Assembly (NCBI GenBank): GCA_027483445.1
Contig: JAIXUS010000068.1
Location: forward strand, 1-64,000
From: Bacteroidota bacterium
GTDB lineage: Bacteria; Bacteroidota; Bacteroidia; M30B66
Reading direction: 5' to 3'
Length of the DNA stretch: 64,000 bases
The translations under genes were made by a program, and so were the position numbers. Positions 25,844-35,162 of this stretch are shown piece by piece (the first letter of the stretch is position 1; each line of letters opens with the position of its first letter). The notes below the pieces were generated by a model that worked only from the letters and a program-made list of their open reading frames with translations, was not told the origin of the DNA and did not search any database.

Positions 25844-26497
25844 ATGAGACGGCCTTGGTTGCCTTTTTTGATTTCTGTTATCGCGTTAGGTGCTATCTTG
25901 CTTAATGGTTGTCGTAAAGAAGAAAGCGAGCTGCGTTTGCCTGAAATTCGCTGGAAAGTTGAGGAAGACATACCCTTACAATCGGGTTGGCAGTTCTTTA
26001 CGGAAACGTCGGCCGACGCCAATCAAAACCAGTATTCAACCATTGCGCAATATGCCAATGGTGCAATTCGGCTCATCTCCACGCAGATCCATTCCTGCGG
26101 TGATGCCTATGCTTTTCGGCCGTTTTCCTTAAGAACAGACCCTGAGAACCAATTGCACTACCAACGATTTTACATCATAATGCGTAAGTGTTCTCGCTCA
26201 GTAAGCTCTACAACAACCTTGAGTGTTGTTCATCAAGGAAAGGCTTATCAAATTGTACTTCCGGATCTTCCGGATCAGCAGCAGATTATCTTCGATATAA
26301 CACCCAAAGGCATCGAAGCCACCCTGTTCGATTCTCAGGAGAAATTAGAAACGCGAATTTTAAGCAGTGGTGGTTTTCCGCATTCTGCGGATGGCATTTG
26401 GCTTCATGCCTTGGGTTGTGGACCACAAACCAATAATGTTGCCCACATTGAGCTCAGTGCAATTCAGCTCAGTTTGCCCTATTTTAAGTCGTTTTAG
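25844..26497 (+). CDS. Hypothetical lipoprotein
   Basis: I do not recognise a family. The 217-residue product has a signal peptide with a lipobox ending at Cys23 (LLNGC), so it should be a lipoprotein. The rest is beta-rich, with no visible catalytic motif; two other Cys occur near residue 85 (HSCGD) and 115 (RKCSR), and one more in LGCGP. It starts 33 bp after kbl on the same strand and may be co-transcribed with it, but nothing links its function to threonine metabolism. Confidence 0.65.
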   Translation: MRRPWLPFLISVIALGAILLNGCRKEESELRLPEIRWKVEEDIPLQSGWQFFTETSADANQNQYSTIAQYANGAIRLISTQIHSCGDAYAFRPFSLRTDPENQLHYQRFYIIMRKCSRSVSSTTTLSVVHQGKAYQIVLPDLPDQQQIIFDITPKGIEATLFDSQEKLETRILSSGGFPHSADGIWLHALGCGPQTNNVAHIELSAIQLSLPYFKSF

Positions 26498-26638
26498 TTT
26501 GGCTCAATTGCTTTGCTTTTCTCGAAATGGCGGCTGTTTGATGGTTAGGAGAGGTTGATTTAGCGTTGTTCATGCGGTTGTGGATATTGAAAATGTTTAC
26601 ATTCGCCTCACACCCTTTTGAATCAACAACCAACGCTT

Positions 26639-27361
26639 ATGAAACGAGGACTTCTACTCATTTCCACTGTTTTTCTTATTTCCGCCTTAAATGCCCAGGT
26701 TGGCGAAGAGGTTACACCCTTTAAACGCAGTTATTTCGCTTCAGCCTCAGAGGTAATCTTTGGTCTTGCAAATACGGGAAACACTGCGCTTAGCAGTCCC
26801 GGCGGACCTGTTTTTGCTACGACAACACCCAACCCGGTACCTCGCTTCACGGTGTTTTTTCATGCGGCCTCGCAGTTTCACTTTAATTTCAGCAATGCGA
26901 TTGGCTTTTACACCGGATTGGGTTTGCGGAATGTGGGGATGATTAATCGTTTTGGCGACACTATTCGCGTAAAACAACGAGGCTATTCGGTGGGTGTTCC
27001 TATTGCCTTAAAGCTGGGAAACATGGGAAGAAAAACCTATTTTGCTTTGGGTGCTGAGGCCGAGTATTTTTTTCATTACAAACAAAAAACGTTCATTGGA
27101 TCGGGCAGGGGAGATAAGCGCGAGAAGAGTAGCCAGTGGTTTTCCGACCGCCTTACGAATTTTAATCCATCCGTTTTTTTGGAGATGAATTTCGGACGCG
27201 GAAATTATATTCGACTTAAGTATTACTTGTCAGACTTTTTGAATCCAAACGTGGAACAATCATTTAGTAACAATGGAGTACGCACGGTATTTAAGCCGGC
27301 GCAGAGCCAGTTGTTTCTCCTGTCTTATGGAAGGGTTGTGAGTAAGAAGAAGAAGCAGTAG
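26639..27361 (+). CDS. Outer membrane beta-barrel protein
   Basis: The 240-residue product starts with a signal peptide ending at LNAQ. The mature part alternates hydrophobic and polar residues in barrel-like strands, such as FHFNFSNAIGFYTGLGLR, and ends with strands LFLLSYGRVVS. No family-specific motif is visible. The ATG at 26639 places the signal peptide directly at the start; the TTG at 26618 would add seven polar residues. It is followed at once by the 120-bp tandem repeats. Confidence 0.65.
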   Translation: MKRGLLLISTVFLISALNAQVGEEVTPFKRSYFASASEVIFGLANTGNTALSSPGGPVFATTTPNPVPRFTVFFHAASQFHFNFSNAIGFYTGLGLRNVGMINRFGDTIRVKQRGYSVGVPIALKLGNMGRKTYFALGAEAEYFFHYKQKTFIGSGRGDKREKSSQWFSDRLTNFNPSVFLEMNFGRGNYIRLKYYLSDFLNPNVEQSFSNNGVRTVFKPAQSQLFLLSYGRVVSKKKKQ

Positions 27362-27365
27362 AAGG

Positions 27366-27716
27366 ACCTCTCTCTCCTGTCTCTCTCCGCGGGAGAGAGA
27401 TGATACTTCGCGGTAGAACGGGGTTTATTGGCGAAAGGTAACTATCATCAATAAAGGGGGTCGCTCTTACTCTCACTCTGAATTTACCTCTCTCTCCTGT
27501 CTCTCTCCGCGGGAGAGAGATGATACTTCACGGTAAAGCGGGGTTTTGGGGATGAAAGAGAAATTTCGTTTTTGACGTGGGTCGCTCTCACTCTACACTC
27601 TCACTCTGACCTTCAGCGGGAGAGATATGATACTTCACGGAAGAACGGGGTTTATTGGCGAAAGGGAGCTGTCATCAATGAAGTGGATTGCTCCCACTCT
27701 CACTCTCACGCTGAAT
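27366..27716 (+). repeat. Tandem 120-bp repeat with CTCTCTCC hairpin, three units
   Basis: Units begin at 27366 and 27486, exactly 120 bp apart, and a third, shortened one begins near 27609. Each has TCTCTCTCC and GGAGAGAGA arms around a GCG loop, then GATACTTCACGGTAGAACGG and a GTCGCTCTCACTCTCACTCT tail. The third unit has lost the first hairpin arm. A single related copy lies at 20039-20154. The 27362-27747 gap holds nothing else that I can recognise. Confidence 0.75.
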
Positions 27717-27747
27717 TTCCGGGTGGTTGGGTTTTGTGAAAGGCCGG

Positions 27748-28725
27748 TTAAAATCCGTCGGGTTTGGGTTGGTTGTTTACGATTTCTTCGATGCGGCTTA
27801 ACACTTCGGGGCTTAGTTTTGAAAGTACATCAAGGGAACGAATGTTCTCTTCGAGATGGCTTTTTTTGGATGCGCCGAGAATGACGGTGCTCACATTGGG
27901 GTTTTTCAGGCACCAAGCAATGGCGAGGCAGGGCAAAGAGATGTCGAGTTCATTAGCCAGGTAGCTGAGTGCTCGGGTTTTGTTGAGGTTTTCTTCGGTA
28001 TGCACTTTTTCGCGGAGCCAATCGAGCCCTTGCATGCCCAGCCGGGTGTGGTCGGGGAAGCCCTCGTTGTATTTTCCGGAGAGGATGCCGGATGCGAGAG
28101 GCGACCAGATGGTAGAACCGTAACCCAGTTCGGAGAACACGCGGCTGTATTCGAGTTCGAAGCGACGACGGTGGAACAGGTTGTATTGCGGCTGTTCCAT
28201 AGTGGGCGGAATAAGGTGTTCGCGGCGGGCGATGGCATGTGCTTCGGTAATTTCCTGTGCGCTCCATTCGGAGGTTCCCCAGTAGAGGATTTTCCCTTGG
28301 CGGATGAGGTCGTTCATCACCCAAACCGTTTCTTCGATGGGTGTTTCAGGATCGGGTCGATGGCAGAAGTAGAGGTCGAGATACTCGAGTTGGAAGCGCT
28401 TGAGGGCGGCATGGCAAGCCTCGAACACGTGTTTGCGTGAAAGCCCGGTTTGGTTTGGTTTATCGCCACCCCAGAATACCTTTGAGGAGACGAGGTAAGT
28501 ATCGCGTCGCCACTGGAGCTTTTTGAGGATGTTGCCCATGACGATTTCGCTTTGTCCACGGGCGTAGATCTCGGCATTGTCGAAAAAGTTGATTCCCAAG
28601 TCGTAGGCGGTAACCATGAGCTCTTCGGCGGTTTCGTCGCTGATTTGCTTTCCGAAGGTGAGCCATGAGCCCAGTGAGAGTGCTGATACTTTAAGGCCGG
28701 AGCGGCCGAGGCGGCGGTATTCCAT
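27748..28725 (-). CDS. Aldo/keto reductase, Kv-beta-like (AKR6 type)
   Basis: This NADPH-dependent oxidoreductase has the TIM-barrel motifs MEYRRLGRSGLKVSALSLGSW, FDNAEIYARGQSE (catalytic Asp and Tyr), SSKVFWGG (Lys), and LDLYFCHRPDP (His). The closing block VILGASKKSHLEEN binds the cofactor. This pattern and length (325 residues) fit the voltage-gated potassium channel beta subunit-like group, usually annotated as general detoxifying reductases. The ATG at 28725 is preferred over the 14 codons upstream, which are not family-like. It stands alone. Confidence 0.9.
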   Translation of the reverse strand: MEYRRLGRSGLKVSALSLGSWLTFGKQISDETAEELMVTAYDLGINFFDNAEIYARGQSEIVMGNILKKLQWRRDTYLVSSKVFWGGDKPNQTGLSRKHVFEACHAALKRFQLEYLDLYFCHRPDPETPIEETVWVMNDLIRQGKILYWGTSEWSAQEITEAHAIARREHLIPPTMEQPQYNLFHRRRFELEYSRVFSELGYGSTIWSPLASGILSGKYNEGFPDHTRLGMQGLDWLREKVHTEENLNKTRALSYLANELDISLPCLAIAWCLKNPNVSTVILGASKKSHLEENIRSLDVLSKLSPEVLSRIEEIVNNQPKPDGF

Positions 28726-28784
28726 GTGTGGATTAATGTGGGTCGAAATTACACAATTCGTGGGCATTCTACAGGGGGGCGAAA

Positions 28785-28873
28785 ATGCGCAAGGGATTGC
28801 AGCGGATACCCCGCAGGCCCGCAGCGCAGCGAAGGGGCGAGGAGTAGCAGCGGAAAGCCCGGTTCATGCGCCC
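28785..28873 (+). repeat. Structured dispersed repeat (AGCGGATACC family), copy C
   Basis: Modules are AGCGGATACC at 28801-28810 and GAGGAGTAGCAGCGGAAAGC at 28839-28858, with a short GC-rich stem-forming segment between them. It is the shortest of the three copies and, unlike A and B, lies in the divergent gap upstream of korA. It directly abuts the MITE-like element that starts at 28876. Confidence 0.6.
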
Positions 28874-28875
28874 TA

Positions 28876-28971
28876 ATTAGAGCTTTCTGAAAACACTCAA
28901 TTGTTAGGCTCTGTTTGGATGTGTTTAATGCATGACTTTTTAGTTCTGCCGCATTTCCGGTAAGCCCTAAT
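28876..28971. repeat. MITE-like element, 96-bp copy
   Basis: The left end ATTAGAGCTTTCTGAAA and the inverse of the right end, ATTAGGGCTTACCGGAA, agree at 13 of 17 positions. The right end also carries the inverted AAATGCGGCAG block shared with the copies at 854 and 5274. It lies 35 bp before the korA -7 element. Confidence 0.5.
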
Positions 28972-29005
28972 GAGAAAAAACGTTAAGACAAGGGCGGAAT
29001 CTGTG

Positions 29006-29013
29006 TACCTTTG
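29006..29013 (+). promoter_or_regulatory. -7 promoter element of korAB
   Basis: TACCTTTG is an exact TAnnTTTG match, 38 bp before the korA ATG at 29052. Confidence 0.5.
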
Positions 29014-29051
29014 CCCAACTTTTTACGGCTTCGGCTGTTTGGATTTTTGCA

Positions 29052-30896
29052 ATGGAAAACAATACCCTCCTCGCGACGGAGGCCACGATTCTCTTCGCAG
29101 GTGACTCTGGCGACGGGATACAGCTTACCGGTGATCAGTTTACGAACACCACCGCCCTGTATGGCAATGATTTAAGTACGTTCCCTAATTTCCCGGCTGA
29201 AATTCGTGCCCCACAAGGTACGCTGGCCGGAGTTTCGGGCTTTCAGATAAAGTTTGGCAGCACGCAGGTGTTTACGCCCGGCGACCGCTGCGACATGCTC
29301 GTGGTGATGAATGCCGCTGCGCTAAAGGCGAACCTGAAGCAATTGAAGCCCGGCGGAATTATTATTGCCAATACGGAAGGCTTTGATGGGAAAAACCTGC
29401 GTTTGGCGCGCTATGCCGAAGGGGTGAACCCGCTGGAAGATGGAAGCCTCGAAACGTATAAACTTTTTAAAATTGATGTTACGCGCCTTACCAAAGCGAC
29501 GCTTGGGGGCAGCGGGCTGGGAACCAAGGAGATAGACCGCACGAAAAACATGTTTGTGCTCGGTTTCATTTACTGGATTTACAACCGCTCGCTCGACACG
29601 ACCATTCGCTTTATTGAACAAAAGTTTGCAAAGCGGCCGGAGATTGTAGAGGCCAACATCAAGACGCTGAAGGCGGGCTACAATTTTGGTGATACCTCGG
29701 AAACCTTCATGCAGCGCGTGGAGATCCGTCCGGCCCAGATTGCTCCCGGCCGTTACAGGAACATCAACGGAAATCCGGCTACCGCCATGGGCCTGATTGC
29801 CGCGGCTAAAAAAGCCGGCCTAAAGTTGTTTTTGGGCTCATACCCGATTACTCCAGCATCAGACATTTTGCATGAGCTTTCGAAGCATAAGCATTTTGGT
29901 GTGGGCACCTTCCAGGCGGAAGATGAAATCGCGGCCATTTGTGCGGCCATCGGCGCCTCATTTGGCGGTTCATTGGCCGTAACCACTTCATCGGGTCCGG
30001 GCATAGCCCTGAAAACAGAGGCCATTGGTTTGGCCATCATGTTGGAGCTGCCGCTGGTGATTGTTAATGTGCAGCGGGGCGGCCCATCGACCGGATTACC
30101 GACCAAAACAGAGCAGGCCGATTTGCTGCAGGCCGTGTATGGTCGAAACGGAGAAGCGCCACTACCGGTAATCGCGGCGAAAAGTCCGGGCGATTGTTTC
30201 TATGCCGCCTTTGAAGCCTGCAGAATTGCCATTGAGCATCGCACACCGGTATTTTTCCTTAGCGACGGTTACCTGGCCAATGGGGCCGAGCCTTGGCGTT
30301 TCCCATCGTCGGCCGATTTGCCGGAGATCAAACCCAATATTTTGAACAGTGCTCCGGCCGAAGGAGAGAAGTTTTTACCCTACGGTCGCGATGAGAAATT
30401 GGCGCGCCCATGGGCCGTTCCGGGCGTAAAGGGCCTGGAACACCGAATTGGCGGACTGGAAAAAGAGCATGAGACCGGAAACATCAGTTACGACCCCGAG
30501 AACCACGAGTTTATGGTGAAGCTCCGCGCGGAAAGGATTGAGAAGGTGGCCGATTATATTGGTCCTCAAACGCTCGACCAAGGGCCGGAGAAAGGCAAGT
30601 TGCTGGTGTTGGGCTGGGGCTCAACCTACGGCGCAATTAAAACCGCGGTGAAGTCGGCGCTCGACGAGGGTTACAGCGTGGCACACGCGCATGTACGCTA
30701 CATTCATCCATTCCCCAAGAATCTGGAGTCGATTCTCCGCAGCTACGACCATGTATTGGTTCCGGAGATGAACAATGGTCAGCTGGTTCGCATCATTCGC
30801 GACCGCTTTTTAATTCCGGCTGAAGGATTCTCGAAGATTAAGGGCATACCGTTCACCGCCGAGGAGTTGCTTACAAAAATTAAAACGCTTGCTTAA
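29052..30896 (+). CDS. korA: 2-oxoacid:ferredoxin oxidoreductase alpha subunit with fused gamma domain
   Basis: With the beta subunit this enzyme oxidatively decarboxylates 2-oxoglutarate (or another 2-oxoacid) to acyl-CoA, reducing ferredoxin. Residues about 10-190 are the gamma domain ([14 protein letters not shown] and [14 protein letters not shown]). The alpha domain follows from about residue 240, with [19 protein letters not shown] and the [17 protein letters not shown] block. At 614 residues it is the usual fused KorA. The substrate is taken from the family; pyruvate-type activity cannot be excluded. The stop is one base before the korB start. Confidence 0.92.
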   Translation: MENNTLLATEATILFAGDSGDGIQLTGDQFTNTTALYGNDLSTFPNFPAEIRAPQGTLAGVSGFQIKFGSTQVFTPGDRCDMLVVMNAAALKANLKQLKPGGIIIANTEGFDGKNLRLARYAEGVNPLEDGSLETYKLFKIDVTRLTKATLGGSGLGTKEIDRTKNMFVLGFIYWIYNRSLDTTIRFIEQKFAKRPEIVEANIKTLKAGYNFGDTSETFMQRVEIRPAQIAPGRYRNINGNPATAMGLIAAAKKAGLKLFLGSYPITPASDILHELSKHKHFGVGTFQAEDEIAAICAAIGASFGGSLAVTTSSGPGIALKTEAIGLAIMLELPLVIVNVQRGGPSTGLPTKTEQADLLQAVYGRNGEAPLPVIAAKSPGDCFYAAFEACRIAIEHRTPVFFLSDGYLANGAEPWRFPSSADLPEIKPNILNSAPAEGEKFLPYGRDEKLARPWAVPGVKGLEHRIGGLEKEHETGNISYDPENHEFMVKLRAERIEKVADYIGPQTLDQGPEKGKLLVLGWGSTYGAIKTAVKSALDEGYSVAHAHVRYIHPFPKNLESILRSYDHVLVPEMNNGQLVRIIRDRFLIPAEGFSKIKGIPFTAEELLTKIKTLA

Positions 30897-30897
30897 G

Positions 30898-31929
30898 ATG
30901 GAAACAGCAGAAAAAACCGTGACTCCATTTACCTCCAAAGAGCTGGTTACCGACCAGGAGGTGCGTTGGTGCCCTGGCTGTGGCGATTATTCGATTTTGA
31001 AGCAGGTGCAAACGGTGGTTCCGGAATTGGGGCTTAACCGCGAGGAAATCGTGTTTATTTCGGGCATTGGATGTTCGTCGCGTTTCCCATATTACATGGA
31101 AACTTACGGCATGCACTCCATTCACGGACGGGCAACGGCCATTGCATCAGGGCTTAAGGCCACAAGGCCGGAGCTGAGTGTTTGGATTGTTACGGGTGAT
31201 GGCGATTCGTTGTCGATCGGAGGCAATCATTTCATTCACTTGCTACGCCGGAATTTCGATGTGAACGTGTTGTTGTTTAACAACGAGATTTACGGCCTCA
31301 CCAAAGGCCAATACTCGCCAACTTCGGAAAAGGGTAAGATTACCAAGTCGACACCAATGGGTTCGGTTGATCATCCGTTTAATCCACTTGCTGTGGTAAT
31401 GGGGGCAGATGGCACTTTCGTAGCCCGGGCTATGGACCGCGACCCGATACATTTACGAACCATTTTGAAGCGGGCACATCAGCATAAAGGCACATCTTTG
31501 ATAGAGATTTATCAGAACTGCAACGTGTTTAATGACGGGGCATTTGAGGTGTTCACCGAGAAATCGAGCAAGGCCGATGAGACGCTTTTTGCGGAGCATG
31601 GTCAGCCTTTGGTTTTCGGTGCCGCCAAGGATAAGGGGCTGATTTTGGATGGTTTCCAGCCCAAGGTGGTTTCATTGTCGGAGGTTTCGGCCAACGATTT
31701 ATGGATTCACGATGAGCGCGACCGAACCAAGGCTGATATGTTGGTTCGGATGTTTGATGACCCTTCGCGGGAAGGCCATTTTCCGCGCCCATTCGGGATT
31801 TTTTATGTGGAAGACCGTTTCACCTATGAGGAGGCCTATCAACATCAGTTAACTGAAGCGTTAGCGCGAAAGGGCGAAGGCGATTTGGATGCCTTGCTGA
31901 GTGGGAATAACACTTGGGTGGTGGAGTAG
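30898..31929 (+). CDS. korB: 2-oxoacid:ferredoxin oxidoreductase beta subunit
   Basis: This subunit binds thiamine diphosphate and an iron-sulfur cluster. Cluster cysteines are visible in WCPGCGD (Cys25, Cys28) and GIGCSSR. The TPP/magnesium motif [15 protein letters not shown] is followed by [19 protein letters not shown]. The length of 343 residues is normal. The ATG at 30898 lies one base after the korA stop; an earlier TTG within korA is less likely. It converges on gldH with only 16 bp between stop codons. Confidence 0.93.
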   Translation: METAEKTVTPFTSKELVTDQEVRWCPGCGDYSILKQVQTVVPELGLNREEIVFISGIGCSSRFPYYMETYGMHSIHGRATAIASGLKATRPELSVWIVTGDGDSLSIGGNHFIHLLRRNFDVNVLLFNNEIYGLTKGQYSPTSEKGKITKSTPMGSVDHPFNPLAVVMGADGTFVARAMDRDPIHLRTILKRAHQHKGTSLIEIYQNCNVFNDGAFEVFTEKSSKADETLFAEHGQPLVFGAAKDKGLILDGFQPKVVSLSEVSANDLWIHDERDRTKADMLVRMFDDPSREGHFPRPFGIFYVEDRFTYEEAYQHQLTEALARKGEGDLDALLSGNNTWVVE

Positions 31930-31945
31930 GGGAGAACCTTCCGCT

Positions 31946-32413
31946 CTATTTCTGTTGATACTTTTCAATTCTTAAGCCGACCTCTTTCACGTCGGCGAGA
32001 ACAGGCATTTGCATGGCTTGAAGCAGGCTGAAACGGTATTTACCTTTGAGTGGAAAGCGCAAATTGCGTTTGAACATGATTTGATGGTCGAACACATCTC
32101 CAAAGCCTTTGCCGGTCCATTTTCCGTCTGGGCCCTGAAGCACAAGTTCGAGGGTATCTTGTGCCGATTTTCCATTGGGAAAGTCGGTTTTCATGAACAA
32201 ATACAGGTTTGAATAAGGGTAATTGTCGCCATGCCGAAGGTTGACATAAAAATTGTTTCCGCTCAGGGTGTCATCAACCGTCACCTCAAAGGCAATGGCC
32301 TGCTTTTGAGACCAGCCATCACCATCGACCGGTGTATTGTCTTCGAACACCCTGTTTTCGTCGCAGGAGGCGAACATCAATAAGGCAAACAAACAGCTTA
32401 GCGCGATTCTCAT
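31946..32413 (-). CDS. gldH: Gliding motility lipoprotein GldH
   Basis: GldH is an outer-envelope lipoprotein needed for gliding in Flavobacterium johnsoniae and common in the phylum. The 155-residue product has a signal peptide with the lipobox Cys17 (MFASC). It shows the family blocks YSNLYLFMKTDFP, DTLELVLQGPDGKW and the closing VKEVGLRIEK. Its start overlaps the end of ricT by 4 bp, so the two are translationally coupled; this ricT-gldH order is usual in Bacteroidota. Its presence fits the adhesin and PorP/SprF genes further on. Confidence 0.88.
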   Translation of the reverse strand: MRIALSCLFALLMFASCDENRVFEDNTPVDGDGWSQKQAIAFEVTVDDTLSGNNFYVNLRHGDNYPYSNLYLFMKTDFPNGKSAQDTLELVLQGPDGKWTGKGFGDVFDHQIMFKRNLRFPLKGKYRFSLLQAMQMPVLADVKEVGLRIEKYQQK

Positions 32414-33837
32414 GCTTCCGGTGTTGGTTTGTTTTCGCCTTGATTCGGTCTGTCGCCACCTCGGTTAGGGCGGTTTCGGCGATTTCTATCTCGATTCCGA
32501 TTGATGTTGTTGCCCTGTTGGTTTTGTGGAGGCGCTGAGCCCTCATTGCGTGGCGTTTTAGCCTGCTGTGGAGCTTGTTGGCGCTGCTGTTGCTGCTGTT
32601 GTTGCTGAGGTGGACGGTTTTGGGGCTGACGCTGTTGTTGGGCGCCACCTTGATTTTGTCCTCCCGCTGTTTTGGGCGCGTTGTTTTGGGGTCGGTTTTC
32701 TCCCGGGGCTCCCCCCGACTTCTTCTTTTTCTTCTTTTTACGGTTCCGGCTGTTGTCGAAACGCGTGAGGCTGTCTTGTCCGACCACATTCTCGTAATCG
32801 GGCTCCTTTTCTACTTCTTCGAAATCGTCGGCATCGAGCAAGGCTTCGGGCTTTTCTCCGGCTTTATTGAGGGCCATAATGTCTTTCACACGGCGCACAG
32901 GCACAGCAATAAAATTGCCCGGATCGTCGGCATAGGTGTAAAACATGAGCCGCTTGAAAATGTCGGTTTTTTGGTGATAGGCCAGTCCGCGTTGGGTTTC
33001 CAGTTTCACATTGGATTCTGGAAATTCCTTAATGGCATCGAGGTAACTGTCGAGCTCGTAGTTGAGGCAGCATTTAAGTTTACCGCATTGACCGGCCAGC
33101 TTTTGCGGATTAAGGCTAAGTTGCTGATAGCGTGCGGCGGAGGTGTTTACCGAGCGAAAATCGCGCAGCCAGGTAGAGCAGCAGAGCTCTCGACCGCATG
33201 AGCCGATGCCACCCAAACGGGCGCTTTCCTGACGGGCTCCAATTTGGCGCATTTCCACCCGAATTTTGAACTCTTCAGCCAAATGACGAATGAGCTCTCT
33301 GAAATCGACACGCTCATCGGATGTGTAGTAAAAAATCGCTTTAGTGCCATCGCCCTGGTATTCAACATCGCTGATTTTCATGTTGAGTTTAAGCTCGTTG
33401 GCCATGGCCCGGGCGCGCATCATTGTTGGGTTTTCGCGATCAACCGCCTGCTGCCATTTTTCAATGTCGCTGGGGCGGGCTTTGCGGAAAATTGTTTTGA
33501 GCTGAGAGTCAACGGCAACGCCCAGTTTTTTCATTTGTAGGCGCACCAGCTCACCGGTCATCGAAACCATACCGAGGTCATGGCCCGGCGAGGCCTCAAC
33601 GGCAACCGCATCACCAACGGCAAGTCCGGTTACCTCTCCAATTTTGTAAAACTCTTTGCGTGCGTTTTTGAAGCGCACTTCAACCACGTTAAAGGCGGGG
33701 GCTCCTCCGGGAAGCTCCATGTTGGCAAGCCAGTCGAACACCGGCAATTTGGTGCATCCTCCAACTCCACAGGCCCCGTTATTATTACATCCGGCGGGCA
33801 AACCACCTCTTCCGGACGAGCAACTGGTACAAGCCAT
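32410..33837 (-). CDS. ricT: PSP1-domain protein RicT with disordered C-terminal tail
   Basis: In Bacillus, RicT (YaaT) joins RicA and RicF in an iron-sulfur complex that affects RNA maturation. The PSP1 core here spans about residues 40-330 and includes GRELCCSTWLRDF and CGKLKCCLNYELD. The N-terminus adds a Cys-rich leader (CTSCSS, CNNNGACGVGGC) that could bind metal. From about residue 365 the chain is low complexity: a Lys run, then Gln/Pro/Asn/Arg-rich sequence to residue 475. That tail is probably disordered and perhaps RNA-binding. RicA and RicF are not nearby. It lies between holB and gldH. Confidence 0.85.
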   Translation of the reverse strand: MACTSCSSGRGGLPAGCNNNGACGVGGCTKLPVFDWLANMELPGGAPAFNVVEVRFKNARKEFYKIGEVTGLAVGDAVAVEASPGHDLGMVSMTGELVRLQMKKLGVAVDSQLKTIFRKARPSDIEKWQQAVDRENPTMMRARAMANELKLNMKISDVEYQGDGTKAIFYYTSDERVDFRELIRHLAEEFKIRVEMRQIGARQESARLGGIGSCGRELCCSTWLRDFRSVNTSAARYQQLSLNPQKLAGQCGKLKCCLNYELDSYLDAIKEFPESNVKLETQRGLAYHQKTDIFKRLMFYTYADDPGNFIAVPVRRVKDIMALNKAGEKPEALLDADDFEEVEKEPDYENVVGQDSLTRFDNSRNRKKKKKKKSGGAPGENRPQNNAPKTAGGQNQGGAQQQRQPQNRPPQQQQQQQQRQQAPQQAKTPRNEGSAPPQNQQGNNINRNRDRNRRNRPNRGGDRPNQGENKPTPEA

Positions 33838-33950
33838 TGATTTCTTGGTATATATGAGCGAGAAGCGCCATTAAGGCCAGTGGCCGGCACTTCAGCGATA
33901 GGGCAAAGCTATCAAAAAACACTTCAGGTTTGATGGGTTGGGCGCCGATG

Positions 33951-35093
33951 TTACACGCGCACAGGTGCATTCTTTTCCTTCCTGAACACATCAGAAATCT
34001 GCATGCTCGTATCGAAAAAGATAATTCGGCCATGTCCGTTGCCTTTTACGTGCAGAAATGCCTGATTGATGTAGCCGGATATTTCCGCGTAATTTCCCGG
34101 ATGAAAAAAGCGGGAGAATTTTTCAATAAATGCCTTTTCCTCGCTGCCTAATCTCACCAAATCGGGCAGGTGGTTGTGCAGCAGAGTCTGACGAATCATA
34201 AACAGGCAATACGACAAGAAGCCTTTTTGCCACTCTCGGCCTTTTTTCTGAAAGGGCTCCGACATGGCCATCAGGTTTTGCACATGAAACTGATAACAAG
34301 CCAGCATCCAGTCGCGAAAGAGGGCCAATTGCTCACCGCTTGCTTCTCTGTTTTGCAGCATCCACAAGGCTAGTGCTGCGTTTCCTTCGGCAATTTCGGC
34401 AAGCTGGTGGTAATCGGTGTTGCTTTCGGTGTTTTGCCTACTAAGTACATTTGCGCACTCTTCGGTGGTGTAGGGCTTTATTTTGTGAAGCTGGCAACGC
34501 GAAAGAATGGTTCCAAGTATGTTTTCGGGTTGTTCCGAAATGAGCATCAATATGGTTTTGTTGGTAGGCTCCTCCAGCGTTTTGAGCAGTCGATTGGCTG
34601 ATGTTGGATTTAACAATTCGGGCAGCCAGATAATCATGAACTTGTAGCCACCTTCCACCGAAACCATGGTGAGCTTGCGAATGATCTCATGCGCCTCGTC
34701 GGCAAAAATCGAAGGCTGTTTGTTTCCGCCATCAATCTCGTCCATCCAGGCATCTAAGCCCAAATATGGATTGTTTAGAAAAGCAGAGCGAAAAGGAACG
34801 ATATACTCATCTGCCAGCCCTTTCTGCTTTTCGAGCTTCACCACCGGAAACGAGAAGTGCAGGTCGGGGTGCGTAAGTTTGTTAAACTTCAAACAAGAAG
34901 TACAAGAGCCACAGGCATCGTTGTGGTTGCGGTTTTCGCAGGCGATAAAGCGGGCATAAGCAATGGCCAGCGCCAGAGCTCCCGAGCCTTCCGGTCCGGC
35001 AAAAAGTTGGGCATGAGCAATACGATTTTCACTCACGCTTTCGCGAAGTTTTTGTTTGAGTTGCGCGTGGCCTTCTACATCGCTAAACAGCAT
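33951..35093 (-). CDS. holB: DNA polymerase III delta' subunit
   Basis: HolB is a clamp-loader subunit of the AAA+ family. The ATP-site loop is degenerate (AGPEGSGALALA), as expected for delta' subunits that do not hydrolyse ATP. The zinc module CGSCTSC is preceded by a further Cys in FIACENR. The LLKTLEEPTNKTILMLISEQ block and the sensor region ILSRCQ are intact. The ATG at 35093 (MLFSDVEG) is preferred over 35108. It is divergent from the M23 peptidase gene, with about 70 bp between starts. Confidence 0.9.
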   Translation of the reverse strand: MLFSDVEGHAQLKQKLRESVSENRIAHAQLFAGPEGSGALALAIAYARFIACENRNHNDACGSCTSCLKFNKLTHPDLHFSFPVVKLEKQKGLADEYIVPFRSAFLNNPYLGLDAWMDEIDGGNKQPSIFADEAHEIIRKLTMVSVEGGYKFMIIWLPELLNPTSANRLLKTLEEPTNKTILMLISEQPENILGTILSRCQLHKIKPYTTEECANVLSRQNTESNTDYHQLAEIAEGNAALALWMLQNREASGEQLALFRDWMLACYQFHVQNLMAMSEPFQKKGREWQKGFLSYCLFMIRQTLLHNHLPDLVRLGSEEKAFIEKFSRFFHPGNYAEISGYINQAFLHVKGNGHGRIIFFDTSMQISDVFRKEKNAPVRV

Positions 35094-35162
35094 GTGGCGA
35101 AGGTACAAATTGAGCAGGCTTGCCGCTGAAGATATTTTCCGAAATTCGCTTCCTGTTCGCCT

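Noticed and set aside
27366-27716. Possible CRISPR array
   Set aside because: Repeats are 120 bp long with similar sequence throughout and no unique spacers of 30-40 bp. No cas gene is near.
27856-28440. A 194-codon plus-strand open frame opposite the aldo/keto reductase gene
   Set aside because: It is wholly antisense to a well-supported enzyme gene and shows no recognisable motif.
32575-33201. A 208-codon plus-strand open frame opposite ricT
   Set aside because: Its Leu-rich beginning is the antisense of the Gln codon tract of ricT. The rest lies opposite the conserved PSP1 core.
33951-35093. HolB as an active ATPase clamp-loader subunit
   Set aside because: The loop GPEGSGAL lacks the Lys of a working P-loop, which is normal for delta' and not a sign of damage.
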